Below are positions 23,315-35,357 of a stretch of DNA of 64,000 nt, in pieces. The position numbers and the translations under genes are program-made. Location: NCBI GenBank assembly GCA_003415625.1, contig PYIU01000007.1:2542001-2606000 (forward strand), read 5' to 3'. Below the pieces are notes generated by a model. It was not told the origin of the DNA. It was given only the letters and a program-made list of their open reading frames with translations, and ran no database searches. Source of the stretch: Aquanectria penicillioides (lineage: Eukaryota; Ascomycota; Sordariomycetes; Hypocreales; Nectriaceae). The stretch's first letter is position 1, and each line of letters opens with the position of its first letter.

Positions 23315-24159
23315 CGGGCTGTAGCTTGCTTTCTACGCCTCCCTTTTGTGGATGGATGGCTCTTGTTTCTTGTTCTGCTTGTTCTTGTCTGCTTCTTTCC
23401 TACTTCGGACTTGGCTTAGCTCTCCATGTTGGCCATTATCACTCAACTCTGCACCAGGCAGAGGAGAGACACATCCGCTTGCTTGTTCAACGCAACCCAC
23501 TTTCACTCAGGTTCTCTCGAGCGGCGTGCTCTAGTCCCGGTTCTCCTCCCCCAGACTCTTGCCGGCTGGCCGTCATGGACTGGGAAAGGTCTGGAGGAAC
23601 GGGGGCCAAAGTATAACACGTCTGGGTCATGTTGGAGGCGGATGGGGCGCGAAATCTTGTTGCAAACGCAGCTTGGGCGTGGGCAACACACATGTAGACG
23701 CATGCGCATTACGGGCGCCGAGGTATGTGTGCGCAGCGGAATCAATCAATTCGACTGGGCTGGACCCTTGGACTTGGGAAACTGTTTTTTGATGATGCGG
23801 AGAGCCTGCCCCTGGAGGAGCGCGACAGCTTCCCAACCTTGGTTATGATTATCATTACCTTTAGCTGCCCGTCCGTCCTCTTGAGTGTTCCGGTTCTTCT
23901 CTTCCACCTTCTCCGCTCTCCTTCAATCCCCACGCCTAGTGGACACATCCTACCTCGACGAGACTCTCCTATGTCCATCTTTACGCAGAACTAGAGGGCG
24001 TCCGTCTACCGAAAGGTCGCTCGCTCCACCTTCCTTTGCGTCCTTCTCCTCCTGCGGCGTGTCTTATTCTTCTTCCTGTTGGTATTGCTGGGTTCCATTC
24101 CCTAATCGATTCGACCCTCCCTTCTCCCCCCACGCCCGTCGACACGTACGCTCGTCGCC

Positions 24160-24168
24160 ATGGTATAA
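24160..24168 (+). promoter_or_regulatory. minimal uORF (ATG GTA TAA) overlapping the main start codon
   Basis: A two-codon upstream ORF in strong context (CGCCATGG). Its TAA stop shares one base with the ATG of the downstream membrane-protein gene (TAATG). Ribosomes that initiate at the first ATG would have to terminate and restart on the spot. Confidence 0.6.
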
Positions 24169-25775
24169 TGCCCGGCACTCTCATACCACCGTGGTATCAC
24201 CATGAAGAACTTACCCGCAACGACTTGGCCATCGCGAGCGTAATATGGGGCATCTCGATAGGCCTCAGCGTCTGGGGCGCGATCCGCACCTCGGCCCAGA
24301 CCTACTCCCAGTTTAAGCGCAAGCGCCAGGTCACGGCGTACATGGCATTCATATGGACCGAACTCCTCACGAGCACCGCTTTTGCTGCGGTCGTATGGAG
24401 CTTGTTATTTGGAGCTATCCCGCCCAGGTGAGTTTGGAGATGTGATTTTGCGTATTCCATGTTATAGTTTAGTTGGCTGATGAAGCTCGTCGCGCTCGGT
24501 AGCCTCTGGGCCTTTCTTGGCATTGGTATGACTTAGAAGTCTAAACTCCTCGTCCCCACGAGAAACTCGTACTGACTTAAACTTGTGCGTATCGTAGTTG
24601 TCATGTGGATATTCCAGGTCCATTGCCTTATGCAAATCATCATCAACCGAATCGCGCTCATCGCCAATAACCGCGTCGTCATATGCCGCCTCCGTTGGGG
24701 CGTCTTCACCATCCTGTGTCTCATCAACCTCTCGGTGGCCTGCGTTTGGATCCCCGCCCGACTACAGCTTAGTCCCGGCTGGATCCATGGCAATGCGATT
24801 TGGGACCGCTGTGAGAAGGGCATCTTTGTCCTCATCGATGCCAGTCTGAACCTATACTTTGTCTATCTCGTGCGTTCGTCACTTATAGAATATGGTCTAA
24901 GCAAGTACATCCCCCTGTATCGGTTCAACTTGACCATGATGGTGTTGTCGATTTCGATGGATGTGAGTACTGGATCTTACGTTGAATTGCATGTCTCGTC
25001 ATGGCCTAACGATAGGTTACAAGGGTCTCATCATTGGTACCATGTCTCTGGCCAACACATTCCTGTAAGTGCCCAATCGAGCTCGACTCACACATACCGT
25101 GGCAGCGACGGTTTGTTATCTAACTAACCAATGTGAAACAGATACGCCATTTTCCAGCCTCTAGCCTACCTCGTCAAACTCCATATCGAGCTCTACATGG
25201 CCGACCTCATTGCGAAGATTGTCAAAGCCAAGGGGAATAGCAACAGCAACAACAACAACAACAATAGCAACTCTGACTGCAGCTGCCAGTGCCACAATGC
25301 AACCACGTGCACGTTTGTCTACGACTTCAATGCCTACTCGCACTTTAGCCCCCCCGCGGTGCTCGGCCGTATGGGCCAGAACCGCAGACCGTCTTGGCGC
25401 AGACACGTGCGCTTCTTCAGCCTTCGCGAGAACCGCTTCCCCGACGACGAGGCGCAGATAAGCCCGTCTATGAGCCCGATGAGAAGAGATTCGGCGACGC
25501 GGGGGGTGACGCCTCGACTGGAGCAGGCCCATTTCGCTGGGCGGTCGCTCTCGTGGGCGCCGCAGCCTCTCAGAAAGGATTCTGCGTTTGGGCTCTCTAG
25601 CGTGGCTAGTTCATCGGGGCCGTCGTATGCGTCAAACAAGAGCAATAGCAATAGCAAGGGCAACATCAATGATAACAGCAATGGTTATAATAATAACAAC
25701 AATAACAACAATAACAACAGCAATGAAAAGGAAAAAGATAACAGCAGCAAAAACAACAACGAACATCAAGATTGA
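24168..25775 (+). CDS. seven-helix integral membrane protein, fungal orphan family
   Basis: About 440 aa. Exons are 24168-24427, 24503-24525 (a 23-nt microexon), 24598-24962, 25024-25064 and 25142-25775, and the total is a multiple of three. Seven hydrophobic segments fit a rhodopsin-like fungal membrane protein of unknown function: IASVIWGISIGLSVWGAI, a second starting AYMAFIWTELL, WAFLGIVVMWIFQVHC, FTILCLINLSVACVWIP, IFVLIDASLNLYFVYLV, MMVLSISMDGLIIGTMSL and YAIFQPLAYLVKLHIEL. The cytosolic tail of about 200 residues has an Asn/Ser run near residue 245, a Cys cluster (CSCQCHNATTC), Arg/Ser-rich patches and a terminal poly-Asn stretch. For exon 4 I chose the acceptor at 25023 because it keeps the family-like ISMDGLIIG join in phase 0; the acceptor at 25015 would derail the frame. 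Ligand and pathway are unknown. Confidence 0.8.
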
Positions 25776-26095
25776 GTTGAAAAAAAGACGGACGCCGTTT
25801 CGCAAAAGCCTATCCTTGACGCCAAGCTGGTAATCTTATATAGCGACGGGCCCATTGGATATGCGCACGTCTCCCACAATCACAACACAAGCACAGCAGA
25901 AGCAGTCATGGGAACACGCAGCTTTCCCTCGCAGCGCTAATACGCCGCCACGGCCTTCGCAACGGCCACGCGGAGAGACGTTGGCAAGCAGGAAGCAGAG
26001 AAGCGAAGCTAGGGAGCTGGGTCATCTGACTTTAGCCACCACGGCTTGCCCAGAACGAACGAGCCAGACGAACAGGGAGAGGGGAAGGGACACAC

Positions 26096-26097
<2 letters not shown>

Positions 26098-26129
<32 letters not shown>
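26098..26129. repeat. poly-A tract (A32)
   Basis: Thirty-two A residues followed by GTAAATAAATAAAG. This could mark the 3' end of an inserted retrotranscript, but no coding remains are recognised next to it. Confidence 0.85.
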
Positions 26130-26135
<6 letters not shown>

Positions 26136-26545
26136 AAATAAAGAGGAACATTACTCAGTCTCACGAGATCCAATGGAGGCGACATGAACAGGCTCGAGAC
26201 ACCACGAGGACCTCTTCTTTTTGTTGACTCTGCTGCACTTCGCTAAACAAAGGTCCTGTTTCGACGCTGTGCCTCAGCTCTCAGCTCGGCCACACCTCAT
26301 GCACCCCAGACAATGATTGATCTGGGTCCCCCCTCCTTCCTCCCCCCCCCCGGCTCCTCGAGGCGTGCGCCCGGCCCCACACCACGCACGGGACCATCGG
26401 CGCTCACACAACCCCCCCCCCCCGCAAAATATATCCCACCAACGCCGCAACCCCCAAAAGCACCAACCCCAAGGCTGATCCCGCTTCCGGGGAACAACGT
26501 GCCCGCACGAGAACCCGGAGCGAGACTAAAAAAGGGCGACCGGGG

Positions 26546-26607
26546 CGTGCGTGCGTGCGTGTGTGTGTGTGTGTGTGCGTGTGTGTGTGCGTGTGTGTGT
26601 GCGTGTA
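26546..26607. repeat. (GTGC)n(GT)n microsatellite
   Basis: GTGC units run into GT repeats with regular GC interruptions. Confidence 0.85.
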
Positions 26608-27894
26608 GGAGTAGGTGTAGGTGTGGGTGATGCAAATAGCCCCCAAAACTAGATCGCGGGCTTGAAGCGCCGAAGAGGGGGAATAGAGAGAAAGAGACAG
26701 ACACTCGGAGAGAGAAAAAGGGGCCGGGGGGGGGATGCCCTTCCACCCCTTGCTGCCGAAGTTCCCCGCCCTCCGCTACACAACAACGTTGATAAATGAG
26801 TGGATGATGCCTCCATCACTTACACACCTGCTGGCATCATTCGATCCATCGTGTATGGTTTCCCTTCCCCCTCGCCAAGGCCATGAGGCCATCTCAAGGT
26901 CCAGGCCCTTCCCGTTAATCGACTTTCCCCTCATCTTCCCTCCATCCGCCCGCCTCATATCGTCGTCCATCGACCGTCCATCTATCGCCCACAAATAGCC
27001 TTCTTCTAATTCTATACCATGATGGTAGCCGACTAGCCCGCCCTGCCGTCGTGGGTCGAGGTTGACGTCGTCCAGATATAAACCAACCAATACGCCTTAA
27101 AAGGAATCATATATACCGCTGCTCCTCAGGACGTCTGGTTTCGCGCTTCCATTTACCCTTGCTCATCGCTTCCACTTCCACCTCCTTATGCGTATTCCAC
27201 GTTATTGAGTTCTCATCACTCCTTCACGTGGACCCCGGTCATCATTTGAGTGGAAGTTTTTTTTCGTCATGTCATTTCAGTAGCTAGAATCAGTATCCAG
27301 CCTTCCCAAGGTTGTGGATTATAAAAACAACAACACCAGACAGTCGTGTCCTTACAGAGTGCCGTGCCGTCCCAGCTCCCCCCTTCCCCCCTCTCCCTCC
27401 CGCTCTCTCTTTCCTCCTCGTCATCCTTCTCCCATCGTTGCTGTCGTTATAACCATGGGCTGCTCAATTTCTTCAATGCCCACATGCTGCAATGAAATAG
27501 AACAAATGTACAAGTGCTTATTACTTGTACCTTCCATTCTGTTCATGGCCGCTTGGCCACTCAAATTTGCGCAACTTCATGGCTTTTTTTTTTTTTTTGA
27601 TTTGATGTGCAACCTGTTATGCACCTTACGCTTCGCTCGTTCAGTTTGGTTGACTTGTCATATTTTTGTTCCCAAAGTGGGGGGTTTTTTTCTTCTCCCT
27701 CTTTCGTGATCCATCTTCTTTACAGATGACTGATCTGTGCTGTAATCCGTTAAATATGACCCCTTATGTACTGGATATTTATGAGGTCTGTCAAAGTCTT
27801 GTCCCAGCCCCTCCTCCTTCTCCGCTATTACTTCATAGCGACTCTGGAGTCGGGTTTTCATGTTTGGCCGTGCTGCCTTTTCCTCGCCAGGTGC

Positions 27895-29416
27895 TTACAG
27901 CGGGATATTGGCCGGATACCGAACTTCCTCCGTGCCATAGGCGCCAGGGGTCAGCTTGATGAGCGTGTGCAGTGGCACATTCATCCAGGGGCTCTTGGTC
28001 TGGTCTTTCTTCATGAAATAGGCGTAGATGCATCGCAAGACAGCCTGGTGAGTAACAATAAGAATATCCTCGCTGCGTTCCAATTCCATAATAATGGGTT
28101 CGAGTCGGATGACTACATCACGGTAAGACTCTCCGCCGCGGTATCGGTAATTGTACTTGTCTTCATCACGCGCGGCGAAGTCGTCTGGGTATCGGTCCTT
28201 GATTTCCTGATAAGTGAGACCATCGCACACTCCAGAGTCAAGCTCGTCCAGCGCCTTCCACTGCAGCTGGTTGTAGTGGGGGGAAGGAAACGAGCTGTCG
28301 CAATGGTTCGCCTCAAGGTCGAGGTCCAAACGGTGAGCGGTCGATCGTCCTAGGAGGCATGTTAGTACTCTGCGGGAGATGGACAGTATTTTGAGGGTTT
28401 GACATACGCCAACTGATTTTCGCACCAATTCGGGGAGCTTTCGGGCATATTGCTCTCCTCGCGGAGAAAGGAGGGTATCGCCACCGATCCGGCCGTCTAG
28501 GTTATACAGGGATTCGCCGTGCTGGGATGTAAGTCAGTCACCGCATTCCAGGCCGAATAACAAACAACGTCCAAATCTTACCCTGGAAAGCCAAACAGAT
28601 CGAGGACGGATGTGCAAGTTCATCAAGTAGTAAACAATGCGACTTTGAAGGTAGTCTCGGATACGACTGATAATGACCTGCTTGCCGACATCCATGATTT
28701 TGAGGTACGTCAAATCCGCCTCGTTGCCGTTGGCATCAATCGTGCAGTAGACTTTTTCGTAGTTGCGGATGCGGTTGCGGAAGTCGAGGGCAGCCGCCTC
28801 AGGGTCCTGGCCCCGGTAGTCGGGGCTAGTCGTTTTCACGTCGCGGATGTTGGCCATGATGAGTTCCTCGTCATCGCACTTGCTCTCGACGAAGAGAACC
28901 TCAATGCCGTTGGCATTGCAGGTTTCGAGAACCCACTTCCTTCGCTCCTGGGTCGAGTTGGTAGCGTCTAGGATACCGACAACGCCACCCGTGCGGAACC
29001 AAGCGAGCATGTCGGCGACGGCAGCCTCTGCGGCAGCACGACGCTTTCGCTCACCCTCTGGGTTGTTGGTGTCGAAGAAGTCAGCCGTGGCTGGGGAGCA
29101 TCGTTACGCCGGTAGTTTCCGACGTTGAAAGTCTGGGCATTGATGGAGAGCCATTGCAGATAACGCTGCGCTGTTCACGGGAGGAAAAAGACAAGTCAGC
29201 AAACGTGGAAAAAGAAAGATCCAAATTAAAAGGAGGCATCAAAGCTGCTAGGCCAAGGGCATGGGATGCTGTTGTGAGATTGCAGAGGGTGTTGGGGACG
29301 GAAGGCTTACCTCGCTGTGCTATGTAACTCTTGCCTCTGGCGGGAAGTCCCACCATGACGACACAGATCTTGGTGTCCTCGACCTGGACGCCGACGCCAT
29401 TAGTTCGGGAAGGCAT
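27895..29416 (-). CDS. 6-phosphofructo-2-kinase/fructose-2,6-bisphosphatase, two one-base frame losses
   Basis: Cytosolic bifunctional enzyme that makes and destroys fructose 2,6-bisphosphate, the regulator of glycolysis versus gluconeogenesis. Minus-strand exons are 29416-29311, 29170-28582, 28521-28408 and 28349-27895, ~421 aa. The kinase half has the Walker A loop VMVGLPARGKSYIAQR, then FNVGNYRR and GILDATNSTQERR. The phosphatase half begins at SRHGESLYN with the catalytic His, followed by the Glu of RGGESYRD and the second His of ILIVTHQAVLR. Exon 2 loses one base at 29089-29090 (two-base proline codon before ACG GCT GAC), and exon 4 loses one in the six-G run at 28278-28283, just before the HYNQLQW segment. 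Exons 1+2 and exon 4 close in phase only with one base added to each. Both catalytic sets are intact, so error is more likely than decay. Confidence 0.88.
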
Positions 29417-32400
29417 TTTGGCGGTGATGGATGTTATCAAGAAGCCGCGAGATCCAGATTAAGAAAAAAAGAGGAAAGGTGCAAGATACGGGTGCTCCAA
29501 TACTGCAGAGACATGAAGCGGCAGCGGGAACGGAAAGCGGAAAGACTCGGCCGCAGGCACTGGTCAATGGCCGACAGGGGAAAGCTGTGGCAGGCTTAGA
29601 TCGCGTGAGCCTCGGGGGCAGCTTGCCACGGTGTGAGGAGAAGGGGCGAGCTAAGGTTGCAGCAGGCGAAAGAGTCAAGGTAATCGGAACAAAGTGTGGG
29701 GTGGCGGAGGCCCGGAGGGTGATTATGTCTCTGTCCCGAGAGAGACGGGAGCGAGAGTGTGTGGGTGGGTGACCCCGTGTGCGTGTGGAGGGTGGGCGCT
29801 GTGCTGTGCTGTGCAACAACGCCTCGTTTCTGGGACCGATGATGCGGCAGTCGATCGAGTTGAGCAGTCAATCGAACGAGCAAGCAACGAATCGATGCGG
29901 AGAAGGTTGTTGAACCACTGCGTGTGTGCGGTGGCTGCAAGCTTTGGTGGATGTGGTTGCTCTATTCGTCGAGCAAGCTGCACTGCAGCGACACACACGG
30001 AGACAAAGAGGGTGTGTGTGAGTGTGCGGGTGAAGTTGCCGAGCTTCGGGCAAGGTGAATCAAGGTGAAAAGCGCGGCGAGGGGCCAGGCAAAGAGGTGA
30101 GAAGACGTGGACGACCACGGTGAGTTGCGAACCCGGGGAAAAGGAAACCGACACAGGGCACACAGGGCAAGCTACTCGCAGTGGGGGTGAAAGGCGGGGG
30201 CAGCTTGAAGAGACGGGTGGGTTGGCAAGGAGGCTTGAGCCGTCATTGACAGAAGGATTGAAAGGAGAGAAGGAGAGGGGAAGAGAAGAGAAAAAAGATG
30301 AGAGCGGAGCAGGACGTGAAAAGAACATAAAAGAGCCCAAATAAAAGCCGTGATTGGGCCCAAGAAGGAAGTCTACCAGTTAATACGAAAGAGCCAGAGC
30401 GAGCGAGATCGCCCAAGCACACATATTGACCAGAGCAAATCAACACCCGACAAACAGCTGAGCAGGAGGCGGAAAAAAGCACACCCCAAGCAGAAAGCAC
30501 CCGACCTGACAGTCGACCAAGAGCAAAGTGCGTGCGGCTTGCATCGTCTTTCCTCGAGTCGCGGCTCCATTTGATTCATGACGATGCAAATGGAAAATGG
30601 AGGAATGACCACGACAGACCAATCCCAGCCGTCAGAAACGACGATAGCGATCCACTGTAGCGGTCCAACCCCCGCTCTGAGGATGCCCCGGCATGCCTGA
30701 CGGGTCCCTGGAGGCCCCTGGAAAGTCACCCTTGGTGTTCCGGGGTGGGCTTGGGAAGGGGGAAAAAAACCTTGGGAGTTCAGGTGGACAGCGGGATGGA
30801 TCCATTAGCTCCATACACTTGCTGGTGCTGGGTCCATCTGAGTGCCCCATCTGGGCGCCCATCGGGGTGGCATCCTTCAAGTATTACACGGCCTTGCCTC
30901 GCGGACAGTTGCCCCCCAATCACCACATTTGGTGTGCTTCTCTGGCCCTGACTGGAGGTTAGAAGTGGCCTGGAACGGCCTGCTGTCCCTTCCCCGGCGC
31001 CGCCATCTCCAGCGCCCCTCCAGCACCCTCCGGTGGTGCCCCTCACCTACACCTCGACCCCGGTGCAATCCCCGAGCCCCTCACCCTCCACTCCCTCATC
31101 GGGGATGCCTCCAAGCCCATCCCCGGCACGAAACGAATCTGTCCTGCATTCTCGATGCCTTCCCCCTCCACTCTATTTTTTTTTCTTTGTCGAAGGGTGG
31201 GGAGGTGAGCCACTCTCCCGGCCGCCTAGCCCTGTGTGCTATTTGGCGGCGGCTGTCAGCTTGCCTCCGGGTCCTCCCGGTCTGGGCCCCAACCCCAACT
31301 ATCAGGCATTTATAGACCAGATTCCAATTTTTAGCAACTGATATCGCTGAACGGGCAGCACCCGGACTGTCAAGGATGCACGTCATGTCCCATCCCGGCT
31401 CCCGAACACGACCGTGGTAGATATGATCAGATCAAAATCCGGTCCGGCTCCAGGCCGTCGTCTCCCGGTTTTCAACCACGTTCAAGGACTGATAAATCTG
31501 GTGTCGGTCTCGAGCGTGCTGCAGGAACCGCCACTGAGTGTCCGTCCACGAGACCCTTTGCCCCTCCGGCTCTGTCCGAGTTGGCACCACTCCCGCCTCC
31601 GTCGTGTCATCCTTCCTTCCACCCGTCCACAACCCCGTCACGGCGTCTCATCTTGTCTTCGGGGAAGGTCCGGGGTGTCGTGACATATTCTTTCATGGGC
31701 AATCTCGTCACGATATCTTCCCCATGCTTCCCTCGACCGATGTGTGCATCCAACCCTCCACGCGAATGGTCCATCTGATTTCCGAACTGCCAAGGGTCTC
31801 GAGAGGTCTTCGGGGTTGCAAGGTCAAGGGAGTTTCTCCCTGTCGATCATGGTGCTCGTGCTCTTCTTCCCCGGCCTGGCCTGTCTCGGTCGAGTCTTGT
31901 GTCGGTGACCGAGCCAGCGAGGGACAACTTTGCCCACCCGGCACCAGGGCCGTGGGTCCCCACCTCCCACGCCCGCCTACACTCAGCGTCCTCACACCGC
32001 CTTGCGGCTCCACGAAGTTACTTCGGCGGGTTCGCCGCCCGTGGACGTATGGATCCCTGGATGAAGCCGACTTCGCCCGCTTGAGGAAGCCGGCCCAGGA
32101 AATACTTGTCGGAGAATTTCTTGTTTCGACAACGGGAAATGACACTCACCTTGCTGAAGTTCCAGGTATTACTGCCGACCCTCGTCGTCCGGAGAGACGG
32201 TGAGGGTGGCCCGGCTGCAACGCCTATCATTCCGAAACTACCCAAAGTAGCAGTGATCTAATTATTACGGTTCGTTTGAGGTCGCGGCTGCGACGCTGGG
32301 ACAGATCCTCGGGAGATAGATTTCGTGGTGCCTGCTTTCCCGCAACCATGCGTTGTTCTGCCAATGGCTCTGGGGATAGAAAGTCGTCTTCGTGATTGTC

Positions 32401-33100
32401 CTCAATGGGCCATGTCGAGGATAATGAGAAGTGTCAAAATGAGGTTGGCAGATCACAGGCTTCGCTCGCTGATCAGCCCGAGAGGGGGGCTGTTATCGCG
32501 ATAAGCAGTGTCTCAAGCGTTCCTACCTCACACTCACCTATCTGATACTACATGTGCTCCACGGTGACCCAACTGCGTGCACCTTCCTTCCTCCCATAGG
32601 ACCGCATCAACTTGCTCCTAATCTCGACTTTTACGATGCTGATAAGCCCTGTCTGTGGTACCTTCCTCAACAATTTCCCCCCCAGTGTACAAAGTACAAT
32701 GGCCTTGTACCTTTGCCTCTAAAAATGCGCCGGCCCGCTGCTATACGTACCCTCACTCCAACATCCAGTGATTACACCATCATGTGCTTCTTGCGTCAAA
32801 TCAAATCAACCATAGCCCTTCCATCAAATCTCATCTGGTCCCAATAGTCACAATGACTATCTCGCTTCTCACAAAATCTCCTCACCGGTCCGATGCCGGC
32901 CTCACCGAGAACCACGGCACCTTTCCACCACTCGGTTAAAACAAGAAAACATCCCTCTCCTTCTCATTCAGTTGATAACGCCACCACCCAAAGCATGCCC
33001 TCGTCCTCGCCCATCCCTCGCCATCCGCCCTCCTTGACATCATCCCACAGCGATACACGAACCCTCAACACCAGACACGAGTAGGGTGACACAAAGTCAA
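29417..33100. other. intergenic, no supported gene in 3.7 kb
   Basis: The left part (29.4-30.6 kb) is the promoter and leader of the PFK2 gene; on the minus strand it is pyrimidine-rich, with CACACACA blocks. The 30.6-32.3 kb part is GC-rich with several overlapping frames up to 221 codons on both strands, none with recognisable content or consistent codon pattern. 32.3-33.1 kb is mixed spacer. No repeats or transposon features are recognised. Confidence 0.5.
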
Positions 33101-34570
33101 TCAATCCCTGGCGTAGAAGCGCATCTCCGCACCACCAACGTCGAAAACAGCCAGAACATTCTGCAGGAACACATCGCCAAGGATGTATGGCCCGGCACCG
33201 CCTGTTGAAATACCGCATGCACAGTAACCTGTCAGCGGATCAACCAGGTTCTGATATATCAAGTCGGCCCGGTTAATCCAGAACTTCACCCCCGAAATAA
33301 TGACTGCGAACCGCGGCGCGATAGCATCACAGGGAACAAAATATGCTCCCCATTGGTAAAGGTATACTGCACTAGGCTCGAAAGCGTCTGCAATTGCCTC
33401 GGCAAGTGCTATTTTGGATTTTGTTACCATCGCGGAAAGGCTGGTTAGATCCGGCTCGACTTACGAGGAGGAAGATGAATCATGGTAGTTCCTGTGTCGA
33501 CTATGTACGGATACTTGGTGGTGTCCGTTCGGAGCCCCCACGTCACACCATCTGGAATAATGGTGTAGAAGGAATGCTGCCAAGCTGTTTCCTCTCGATC
33601 AACCAAATTCGCCTGTAGTTCTTGTCAAAACCCGCAAATGACAAAAAGTGACAGATGACAAAATCCGAGGAAATCTTACAATGATCAGGTCAGTGGTTGC
33701 CTTACACTTGCGATTCCACGGGATAGGAGGCAGGCCACCCCACGCCAGCATCCCGTCACTCGAGTTTCTCATGATTGCCACGCTGAAGACCGGATCGATC
33801 GTTCCCTGAGAGATGGCCCTCGTCAAGAACGGCGTGTAGGGTATCGCCGTCCAGGGTTTCTCTTCTCCCACTTGCCCATAATAGGCACTTGTTAGAGACT
33901 TGTAGGCAAGGCCAAGAATTCCAACGGTGACGTTGTTACCGTGCCAGTAGGTCTTATTGGCGAGGCCAACCTGCTGTTCAGAGACAGATAATCCTCCGCA
34001 TGAGATGTCAGACCGACCCATAGGCCCAGACACCGTCTCGCCAGACCCGTACGAGTGGTAGAAGTGCACATCCTCAATCTCGCCGCCGCCAAAATCCTTT
34101 ACGTTCGATTTGCCGAAAGCGCAGGCGCCCTGTTCATGTCGATTCCCCAGACTATCTTCGCATCGGAAGTTTGACTGTACAGCCCACGTGTCAGAGCTTC
34201 CGGTATCAAAGACGAGCCACAATGATGTTTTATCCCAACTACATTGAATAGCATATTGTGTTGAGTAATTCCCGACGGTGGAAATATTCTGGGACTTGTT
34301 AGGTGCTCCATGGCCAGCACGATGAAGAGCTGAGATTTCGGGGAGTCCTTGGACTCTGTTCTTCCCGTTCAAATTTATTAGCCTTGAGAATAGGGGAGTG
34401 GCATGATCCGGGGCTGGTTTCGAGATCGCCTTGGCTCGCTCAAAAGTGACGCCATTAATTGACGTTGACAAGTGCAATCCCCCATGACGAGCATCAAGCC
34501 CTGTTGAAACGGCTGTCAAAGCGGAGAAAAGCAGGAGAGGGGCGAGGAGGGAGTAGACTTCTAGGTTCAT
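33101..34570 (-). CDS. secreted pepsin-like aspartic protease (family A1)
   Basis: Extracellular or cell-surface aspartyl endopeptidase of ~448 aa. Exons on the minus strand are 34570-33680, 33612-33465 and 33408-33101, all with GT/AG ends and consistent phase. The N-terminal hydrophobic segment (residues ~5-24, LLAPLLLFSALTAVSTG) is a signal peptide, followed by a propeptide-like stretch. The first catalytic motif is VFDTGSSDTW near residue 120 and the second is IVDTGTTMIHLPP, followed by a conserved-looking C-terminal ILGDVFLQNVLAVFDVG. Cys pairs are present (CEDSLGNRHEQGAC; CACG), and several NxS/T sites (NKSQ, NYS, NKT, NVT, NSS) suggest glycosylation. No GPI-type C-terminal tail is seen. 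The protein looks intact. Such proteases are expanded in saprotrophic, insect-pathogenic and mycoparasitic fungi; the substrate is unknown. Confidence 0.92.
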
Positions 34571-35337
34571 CGTATGATTACGCTCAATGGTAGTGGTTAG
34601 TTGACGAGAACACGAGAAATTGCTAATTCATAAGCGGCAACTCTCATAAAACCTTTGAAGAAGCAGAGCGAATCGTCTTGGGGCCGAAAATTTATAAGAA
34701 GGACGAAGGAGACGCATCCTTTCGAACGGGTGCTTTTGTGTCGCTTTATCTACTGTACTATTTCAATACAGTGCCACAAATAGTTGTGTAAGATTTAGAA
34801 TGGCACAATCCGTCTGTTCAAATCATACATGAAACTGCACAGAGCTCGAAAAACACCTTCTGAGTAACGGAACATGGGGACAACCGTTCCTAGTACCTCA
34901 ATGTCCCCATCACTCCTTCGCAAACCGGAAACTTGCTAGTCGTCGTCTCCTCGAGATATTAATTTTGGGGGTCGAATAAATTATAAAATTTTCAGTCAAC
35001 TCTGATTCAGCACCCAGGTTATGTCTGTGTAATGAGACTGCCAACTTCGTATGGATTCCCTTGCTGTGCCGGGCGAGGATTTCGCATCATCTTAATCCGG
35101 TCTTAAGTCTAGGCGAAAACTCTTTCATGCCCCTTGTTGTACCAATTTGCTGGACGCGATGCACAAAAACGGCTCGTTTCTCTGCTTCTTGGCGAGATCT
35201 CGACCAGCGAAGTCAGGGATGTCCGGTTAAATCGAAGTATATCTCGACGCTCAACTGGTCGTTGTTACTATTACTAGCGCGTCTGTGTCGAGGCAGATCA
35301 ATTTTCTCTCTCAAGGAAACCGCCACTTCAAGATGGC

Positions 35338-35357
35338 AAAAAAAAAAAAAAAAAAAA
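35338..35357. repeat. poly-A tract (A20)
   Basis: Twenty A residues in AT-rich spacer. Confidence 0.85.

Larger units (their letters stand above)
21357..24159. other. intergenic with homopolymers and microsatellites; leader of the 7TM gene
   Basis: No gene supported in 2.8 kb. Low-complexity elements include C20 at 21647-21666, A18 at 22333-22350, a T-rich zone at 22,590-22,720 and a (CCATCT)n block at 23,265-23,314. The right part (23.3-24.16 kb) is CT-rich, like other leaders in this window. Confidence 0.55.
25776..27894. other. convergent intergenic region rich in simple repeats
   Basis: Between the membrane-protein gene and the PFK2 gene, which converge. It contains A32 at 26098-26129, C-runs near 26,344 and 26,411, a GTGC/GT repeat at 26546-26607, a G9 run near 26,726 and a T16 run near 27,583. 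Short frames exist (for example one starting MGC at 27,455) but are not credible genes. Confidence 0.55.

Noticed and set aside
26098..26160. Poly-A followed by TAAATAAATAAA as a possible retrotransposon 3' end
   Set aside because: No reverse transcriptase or other element remains are recognised to the left, and no target-site duplication is visible. Kept only as a simple repeat.
27455..27709. Short frame starting MGCSISSMPTCC, reminiscent of an acylated protein
   Set aside because: Crosses a T16 run and T-rich spacer in the 3' region of two convergent genes. No homology-like pattern beyond the first residues.
29080..29110. Possible 17-nt intron (GTAACG...CCCCAG) explaining the PFK2 frame change
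   Set aside because: Far below the minimum fungal intron length, and it would remove conserved residues after YRR. A single missing base fits better.
31538..32203. 221-codon plus-strand frame with an overlapping 145-codon minus frame
   Set aside because: No recognised domain, no coherent hydrophobic pattern. Open frames on both strands are explained by high GC.
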